Shown here: piece by piece, positions 59,508 through 64,000 of the stretch
How the letters are laid out: each line of letters opens with the position of its first letter
How positions within the stretch are numbered: the first letter of the stretch is position 1
Source of the DNA: Roseiarcus sp963835215
GTDB taxonomy: Bacteria > Pseudomonadota > Alphaproteobacteria > Rhizobiales > Beijerinckiaceae
Direction: 5' to 3'
DNA length: 64,000 bases
NCBI GenBank assembly: GCA_963835215.1
Contig: CAWIES010000002.1
Span: 1,550,001 to 1,614,000 of the forward strand
Program-made: the position numbers and the translations under genes
The notes under the pieces: model-generated
Seen by the model: the letters and a program-made list of their open reading frames with translations, nothing else
What the model was told of the DNA's origin: nothing
Database searches by the model: none

Positions 59508-60751
59508 GAGCGATAGTCGCCATTGATGGCGACGTATTCCTTGGTGAGGTCGCAGGTCCACACCTTGGCCGTCGCCGTGCCGACGCCGACATTGGCGGCG
59601 ATGACGATCTTGGGCTTCTTCATATAGGCGGAGGCCGCCGCTTCGTCGTAGTCGGGATCGCGCGCGCCGGCATGGGCGACGCGGATGTCGCCGAAGAAAA
59701 TATCGAGCTTGTCGCGCTCGGCCTTTTCGCCCGCCTTGCCGACCGCCATGACGACCCGGCCCCAGTTGGCGTCTTCGCCGGCAACCGCGGTCTTGACCAG
59801 CGGCGAATTGGCGATAGCGAAGGCGATGCGCTTGGCGGCGCGGCGGGTCGCGGCGCCCGCGACCCTGACCTCGATGAATTTGCGCGCGCCCTCGCCGTCG
59901 CACACGACCTGCTGGGCAAGGTCGATCAGCAGCTTGTCGAGCGCGCGGCGAAAGGCGGCGAGGCGGGGATCGCTTGCGTCGGCGATCGCCGGCGCGCCGC
60001 GCGCGGCCGCGGCGCCGGTCGCAAACATCAGCAACGTGTCGGAGGTCGAGGTGTCGCTGTCGACGGTGATGGCGTTGAACGAACGTTCGACGCCCTTGCT
60101 GAGCAGCGCCTGCAACGCGGGCGCGGCGATCGGCGCGTCGGTGAAGACGAAGGCGAGCATCGTCGCCATGTCGGGGGCGATCATGCCGGCGCCCTTGGCG
60201 ATGCCGTTGATCGTCACTTCGGCGTCGCCGAGCTTGACGCGCTGCGCAGCGACCTTGGGAAAAGTGTCGGTGGTCATGATCGCGCGCGCCGCATCCATCA
60301 GCCCGTCAGGCCGCGCGGCGGCGGAAAGGGCGCCGAGCGCGTCAACGATCCGGCCCGCTTCCAGCGGCTCGCCGATGACGCCGGTAGAGGCCATGAAAAT
60401 CTCGGCTGGCGCGGCGCCGATCGTCTTGGCCGTCGCCTCTGCGACTGCTTTGGCCGTCTTGTCGCCGAAGGCGCCGGTGAAGGCGTTGGCGTTGCCGGAA
60501 TTGACCACCAGCGCCCGCGCGTGTCCCTGCGCCAGCGCGGCGCGGCACCAGTCAACCGGCGCCGAGGGGCATTTGGAGCGAGTGAAGACGCCGGCGACTT
60601 GAGCCGGGCGGTCGAACACCGCCAGCATCACATCGGTTCGCCCGTGATAGCGCACGCCGGCCGCGGCGACGGAAAAGCGCACGCCCTCGATCGGCGGCAG
60701 AGCGGGGGTTTTCTTGGGCGCGAGCGGCGAGATCGAGGCGGGAGCGGCCAT
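59504..60751 (-). CDS. argJ: Bifunctional glutamate N-acetyltransferase/amino-acid acetyltransferase
   Basis: Recycles the acetyl group between N-acetylornithine and glutamate in arginine synthesis. The 415-residue precursor contains the self-cleavage site KGAGMIAPDMATMLAF with the nucleophilic Thr near residue 187, plus NSGNANAFTG near 100, and the C-terminal VAINGDYRS. It lies 93 bases after the parvulin gene and overlaps the NUDIX gene. Confidence 0.95.
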   Translation of the reverse strand: MAAPASISPLAPKKTPALPPIEGVRFSVAAAGVRYHGRTDVMLAVFDRPAQVAGVFTRSKCPSAPVDWCRAALAQGHARALVVNSGNANAFTGAFGDKTAKAVAEATAKTIGAAPAEIFMASTGVIGEPLEAGRIVDALGALSAAARPDGLMDAARAIMTTDTFPKVAAQRVKLGDAEVTINGIAKGAGMIAPDMATMLAFVFTDAPIAAPALQALLSKGVERSFNAITVDSDTSTSDTLLMFATGAAAARGAPAIADASDPRLAAFRRALDKLLIDLAQQVVCDGEGARKFIEVRVAGAATRRAAKRIAFAIANSPLVKTAVAGEDANWGRVVMAVGKAGEKAERDKLDIFFGDIRVAHAGARDPDYDEAAASAYMKKPKIVIAANVGVGTATAKVWTCDLTKEYVAINGDYRS

Positions 60752-60844
60752 GGTGGGGCGAGTCCGGATCTTGAGAAACGAAGCGCTGGCAAGCGAACTC
60801 GCCCGCGCGGCAGATCAGGTCGTCTTGATCCAGAGCGTTCTGGC

Positions 60845-61768
60845 TCACGGCGCCTTGGGCTTGGCGTCGTCCGCGGGAGCGGCAGGCGCGGCGGGAGCGG
60901 CGTCGGCCGGGGGCGCCGGCGGCGTGTCGGGGATGACCTTGCCCTCTTCGTCGAAGCGCTCGACAGTGGCGGTCGCGTGCAGCGAGGCGATGAGATCGCT
61001 CTGCGCTTTTTGGGCGACGTAGCGCGACGCCTGATCCTTGAGCTCCTCGAAGGGCGGGAAGGTGCGCATCCGCCGCTCCTCGACCTTGATGATGTGCCAG
61101 CCGAACTGACTCTTCACCGGCTCGGAGATCTCGCCGGGCTGCAGCTTGAAGGCGGCGTCGGCGAACTCGGGCACCATGCGGTCTTTGGTGAACCAGCCAA
61201 GGTCGCCGCCGTCGCCCGCGGGGTCCTTCGACAATTCGGTTGCGACCTTGGCGAAGTCTTCGCCCGCCTTGACGCGCGCCAGCGCGGCCTTGGCGTCTTC
61301 CTCGGTCGGCAGCAGGATGTGGCGGGCGTGGATTTCTTCGACCGGCGGCTGCGCCTTGGCTGCTTCGTCATAGGCCTTGCGCGCGGCCTCCTCGGTCGCT
61401 GCGCCCTTGCCGACTTGGGTCAGCAACGCCTCCATCGCCAACTTGTCGTGATAATAGTCGAGCTGGCGGGTGAAATCGGCGCCCTGGTCGAGCTTGTCCG
61501 CCTTCGATTTGGCCGCCACCAGACGCAAGTCGATGAGATAGTCGAGCACGTATTTCTCGCGCGCAGCGCCTTCGAGCTTCTGCGGCAGGCCGGGGCCGAT
61601 GTCGTGCAGCGCGTCGGCGACGTCGTCCTCGGTGATCGGCACGCCATCGACCTTGGCCAGAATCCGCGGATCGGCGTGTACGGGGGTGAGGGCCAGCCAG
61701 CCGGCGCTGAGGCTCATGGCGAGGACTAGGGCGAGCCGGTGGGCCGGCGCGAGGGCTGAACGGGTCAT
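60845..61768 (-). CDS. Periplasmic parvulin-type peptidyl-prolyl isomerase
   Basis: A 307-residue exported foldase. A signal peptide (LALVLAMSLSAGWLALTPVHA, cleavage about 32) precedes a SurA-like N-terminal helical region and a parvulin domain (about 130-240) with EEIHARHILLPTEEDAK and GDLGWFTKDRMVPEFADAAF and FGWHIIKVEERR. The C-terminal 35 residues are Ala/Pro-rich. It resembles PrsA/SurA proteins encoded upstream of argJ in related alphaproteobacteria. ATG 61768 gives the signal peptide; the open frame is longer. Confidence 0.9.
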   Translation of the reverse strand: MTRSALAPAHRLALVLAMSLSAGWLALTPVHADPRILAKVDGVPITEDDVADALHDIGPGLPQKLEGAAREKYVLDYLIDLRLVAAKSKADKLDQGADFTRQLDYYHDKLAMEALLTQVGKGAATEEAARKAYDEAAKAQPPVEEIHARHILLPTEEDAKAALARVKAGEDFAKVATELSKDPAGDGGDLGWFTKDRMVPEFADAAFKLQPGEISEPVKSQFGWHIIKVEERRMRTFPPFEELKDQASRYVAQKAQSDLIASLHATATVERFDEEGKVIPDTPPAPPADAAPAAPAAPADDAKPKAP

Positions 61769-61954
61769 GGAGGCTCCTTGACGGGAGGCGCTCTGGCCTC
61801 CCCGCGGTTGCTGTCTTCGCAGGCGCGTATAATGCCATTTGGCCGAATTTGCGAGTGGTCTCCCGCGCCGGCTCGAGCGGGTGGGATGCGCCTGCCGCAT
61901 CTTTAGGCTAGCCTGCCGGCGGCGCGCTCGGGCGCGACCGCGGAGGCGAGGCTG

Positions 61955-62131
61955 ATGGACGGGGGCCGCTACTACGGCGTGCGGGTCGAGGGTGCGAAAT
62001 ACGGCGTCGGCTTCGGCTCGGCGGTAGCGATCGCCGTCTCCTACGTCAACAACCACTCGTTGCTCTGGGCGATTATCGACGGCATCCTCGGCTGGATCTA
62101 CGTCGTCTACTTCGCGCTTTTTCGCAATTGA
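61955..62131 (+). CDS. Small membrane protein, 58 residues
   Basis: A short open frame starting MDGGRYYGVRVEGAKYGVGF and ending WIYVVYFALFRN. It contains one or two hydrophobic segments (about 21-30 and 36-56) and a GGAGGCGAG ribosome site eight bases before the ATG. It resembles the small hydrophobic ORFs often annotated as hypothetical next to housekeeping genes. Its codon bias agrees with its neighbours. Confidence 0.6.
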   Translation: MDGGRYYGVRVEGAKYGVGFGSAVAIAVSYVNNHSLLWAIIDGILGWIYVVYFALFRN

Positions 62132-62149
62132 GACGCCGCGCCCGCGTTT

Positions 62150-62959
62150 TTAAGACAGCACGAACGAACGCATCGACAGCGACGCCATGTCGAACGAGGC
62201 GTTGAAGAAGCTCAGCTCGTCTTTCGGGTCCGCGACCGCGAGCGGATAGAGCGCCGGCAGGAAGTGTTCGAGCGTCGGGTGGGCGAGGCGCGCGGAGGCG
62301 ACGTGCGAAGGCGCCTCGGCGACGGCGGTAAAATCGCGCGCTTCGATCAGGTTGGTCATGCGCGCGTCGAAATCGACCGCCCAGTCGTAGGGCTGCGCGC
62401 CCGGCGAAATCGCCATCAGATTGTGGACGATGTTGCCCGAGCCGATGATCAGCACCCCGCGCTCGCGCAGCGGCTTCAGCTCCTTGGCGAGTTCGAACTG
62501 CGCCAGCGGCGACTTGCCGAGGTCGAGCGAGAGCTGAAACACCGGCACGTCGGCCTTCGGGAACATGTGAAGCAGCACCGACCAGGCGCCGTGGTCGAGC
62601 CCCCAGGTCTCGTCCGGTTCGAGATGGCTGCGCTGGACGAGTTCGATCGTCGCCCTGGCGAGGTCGGGCGCGCCCGGCGCCGGATACTGCTGGAGATAGA
62701 GTTCGCGCGGAAAGCCGCCGAAGTCATGGATCGTCTTCGGCTTGGCGCCGACATGGACCATCGTCGCGCCGCGGGTCATCCAATGGGCCGAAACGACAAG
62801 AATGGCGCGCGGCGCGGGCAGGGATTCGCCGAGCGCATGCCAGGCGCGGCCATATTGGCTGTCCTCGATCGCGTACATCGGATTGCCGTGGCCGATGAAC
62901 ACCACCGGCATGCGCGGCGTTACGGGTAGATCGAGGAGCGCGGCGGGTAGAGCGGACAT
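62150..62959 (-). CDS. ygiD: 4,5-DOPA-extradiol-dioxygenase family protein (YgiD-like)
   Basis: A 269-residue class III extradiol dioxygenase-fold protein. Metal-site histidines are in FIGHGNPM near 24, VSAHWM near 58 and GSGNIVHNL near 178, and HDFGGFP near 78 is typical of the YgiD branch. Members oxidise catechols such as DOPA or act on related aromatics. Divergent from the FAD gene at the window end. Confidence 0.88.
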   Translation of the reverse strand: MSALPAALLDLPVTPRMPVVFIGHGNPMYAIEDSQYGRAWHALGESLPAPRAILVVSAHWMTRGATMVHVGAKPKTIHDFGGFPRELYLQQYPAPGAPDLARATIELVQRSHLEPDETWGLDHGAWSVLLHMFPKADVPVFQLSLDLGKSPLAQFELAKELKPLRERGVLIIGSGNIVHNLMAISPGAQPYDWAVDFDARMTNLIEARDFTAVAEAPSHVASARLAHPTLEHFLPALYPLAVADPKDELSFFNASFDMASLSMRSFVLS

Positions 62960-63098
62960 GGGTCCGGTCCTTTCTGGGTACAGCCTGAACCTTGCTTAGC
63001 CCGAAGCGCGGGCGCGGGCGAGCGATGCGATGGAGGCGCGATCTGATAGCCAAGCGGCCCTGAAGCGGCTTGACAGGGGCGGTCCTACTCAATCTACT

Positions 63099-63120
63099 AA
63101 TTTCATAGACATATGAAATT
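63099..63120. promoter_or_regulatory. Operator-like inverted repeat upstream of the FAD protein gene
   Basis: AATTTCATA / TATGAAATT is a perfect 9-bp inverted repeat with spacer GACA in a GC-rich region. It begins right after a possible forward -10 (TCTACT, 63093-63098), which is 17 bases from TTGACA (63070-63075), and lies 74 bases before the GTG start. The position suits a repressor or a class of starvation regulator. Confidence 0.65.
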
Positions 63121-63193
63121 CCGGCACAACTGACAGACGCGACCGGCGCGACAGGCCGCAGCGGCTTTCGCGGCGCTTTGGAGACTCCACGAC

Positions 63194-64000
63194 GTGCGCA
63201 TCGCAATTGTCGGCGGCGGAGCGACCGGCGTTCTCGCTGCGACCCATTTGGCCGCGAGAGACCATTCGGGATCGGATCAGATTGTCGTCATCGATCCGAG
63301 CGGTGAGCTCGGTCGCGGGATCGCCTATTCGACACAAGATCCTCGACACCTGCTGAACGTGCGCGCCGCCAACATGAGCGCCTTCGCGGAACGGCCGCAA
63401 CATTTCTGCGACTGGATCGAGGCCCGCGAGGCGGAGAAGGGCCCGCGTCCCTTCGCCTTTGTCTCGCGCTGGACCTACGGCGACTATGTCGCCGACCTCG
63501 CGCGCGGCCTTCTGGCGGCCGGCCGGATAACACATCTGCGCGAGACGTGCGTCAATCTGATCGAGACCGACAGAGAGGTCCGGCTGCAACTCGCCTCGGG
63601 CGCGGCGATCGCCGCGGATGTTGTCGTGCTCGCGACCGGACATGACGCGAAGCCCGCACTGACCGGAATTCCTGCCGAACAGCCTTGGACCGAGGCTTCG
63701 CTCGCCGGCGTCGATCCGCATGCGCCGCTGTTGATCGTCGGTTCCGGTCTCACCATGGTCGACATGGCGCTGTCGCTCGACCGTCGCGGTCACCACGGAC
63801 CCATCTTCGTCGTTTCGCGGCGCGGCCTGCTGCCGACGGGGCATCGGCCGGTCGCGCCGCGCACGCTCTCAGCCGCCGAGGTTCCATTCGGCGCCCCCTT
63901 GTCGAAGCTGGTGAGATGGCTCCGCGCGCTGGTCGCCGCGCAGGGGGAGGATGGCGGCGACTGGCGCGGCGCGTTCGACGCGCTCAGGCCGCACACGCAG
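63194..64000 (+). CDS. FAD/NAD(P)-binding protein, YdhS-like (partial, runs off the window)
   Basis: The 269 residues present start with GTG and the FAD-binding motif IAIVGGGATGVLAATHLA, then GRGIAYSTQDPRHLLNVRAANMSAF, and a second nucleotide-binding segment LLIVGSGLTMVDMALSLDRRG near 185. This is the FAD-dependent oxidoreductase family that includes YdhS and some siderophore or sulfur-compound enzymes. The C-terminal half is outside the window. Start chosen because the dinucleotide fold begins at residue 3. Confidence 0.88.
   Translation, partial: MRIAIVGGGATGVLAATHLAARDHSGSDQIVVIDPSGELGRGIAYSTQDPRHLLNVRAANMSAFAERPQHFCDWIEAREAEKGPRPFAFVSRWTYGDYVADLARGLLAAGRITHLRETCVNLIETDREVRLQLASGAAIAADVVVLATGHDAKPALTGIPAEQPWTEASLAGVDPHAPLLIVGSGLTMVDMALSLDRRGHHGPIFVVSRRGLLPTGHRPVAPRTLSAAEVPFGAPLSKLVRWLRALVAAQGEDGGDWRGAFDALRPHTQ

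Noticed and set aside
59672..61729. 685-residue forward open frame over argJ and the parvulin gene
   Set aside because: Antisense to two well-supported genes and of Arg/Asp/Gly-rich composition typical of shadow frames.

Overview
The window is GC-rich chromosomal DNA of an alphaproteobacterium, most likely of the order Hyphomicrobiales (Rhizobiales). The evidence is the set of families it carries: an MbfA ferritin-VIT1 iron exporter, a DtxR-type MntR, a YgfZ protein, a parvulin-argJ-NUDIX operon, a Suv3-like helicase overlapping an S4-domain gene, a malic enzyme-phosphotransacetylase fusion, and a full TTAA-N7-TTAA CtrA-type site. Genus cannot be fixed from the sequence. There is no rRNA, no tRNA that I could see, no CRISPR array and no transposase. 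No gene-free stretch exceeds about 300 bases.

Layout. 0-3.2 kb: glycosyltransferase-like gene, mntR, a DUF4336 protein and mbfA (metal homeostasis). 3.3-7.6 kb: proB, a small membrane protein and ppc (PEP carboxylase). 7.8-10.1 kb: a decaying DNA-modification islet with intact vsr, a 5'-truncated GIY-YIG gene and a multiply frameshifted C5-cytosine methyltransferase. 10.2-20.3 kb: tandem HD-GYP protein, glucokinase, ubiA, nitrilase-family amidohydrolase, FMN reductase, GST, an SDR/MaoC pair, a dihydroorotase homologue and ygfZ. 20.4-23 kb: SPFH/NfeD membrane pair and a Gfo/Idh/MocA oxidoreductase. 23.2-29.9 kb: the least familiar block. A secreted Cys-containing protein and an exported caspase-fold/Sel1 protein face a convergent four-gene operon that includes a membrane protein with a Lon-type Ser/Lys protease domain but no ATPase.

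30-44 kb: M19 dipeptidase, luciferase-like oxidoreductase, L,D-transpeptidase, a glutaminase-STAS-cNMP fusion, an MFS exporter divergent from its probable ArsR-type regulator (two perfect GTTCAA-N6-TTGAAC palindromes between them), an AbrB-family membrane protein, patatin, a dienelactone-hydrolase-like enzyme and metH with an operator-like palindrome. 44.5-56 kb: maeB, a frameshifted kup, pcaD-like hydrolase, S4 protein, Suv3-like helicase, and hrpB carrying an in-frame multi-hairpin repeat. 56-64 kb: a Ser-rich protein behind the CtrA-type site, an epimerase, a frameshifted xerC, the NUDIX/argJ/parvulin operon, a small membrane protein, a YgiD-type dioxygenase and the start of a YdhS-like FAD protein.

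Most genes are ordinary metabolism or housekeeping. The items that deserve attention are the caspase/Lon-like block, the palindromic element inside hrpB, the clear operator sites, and a run of frameshifts (kup, Ser-rich gene, xerC) between 46.9 and 58.6 kb that is either real decay or local sequence error.
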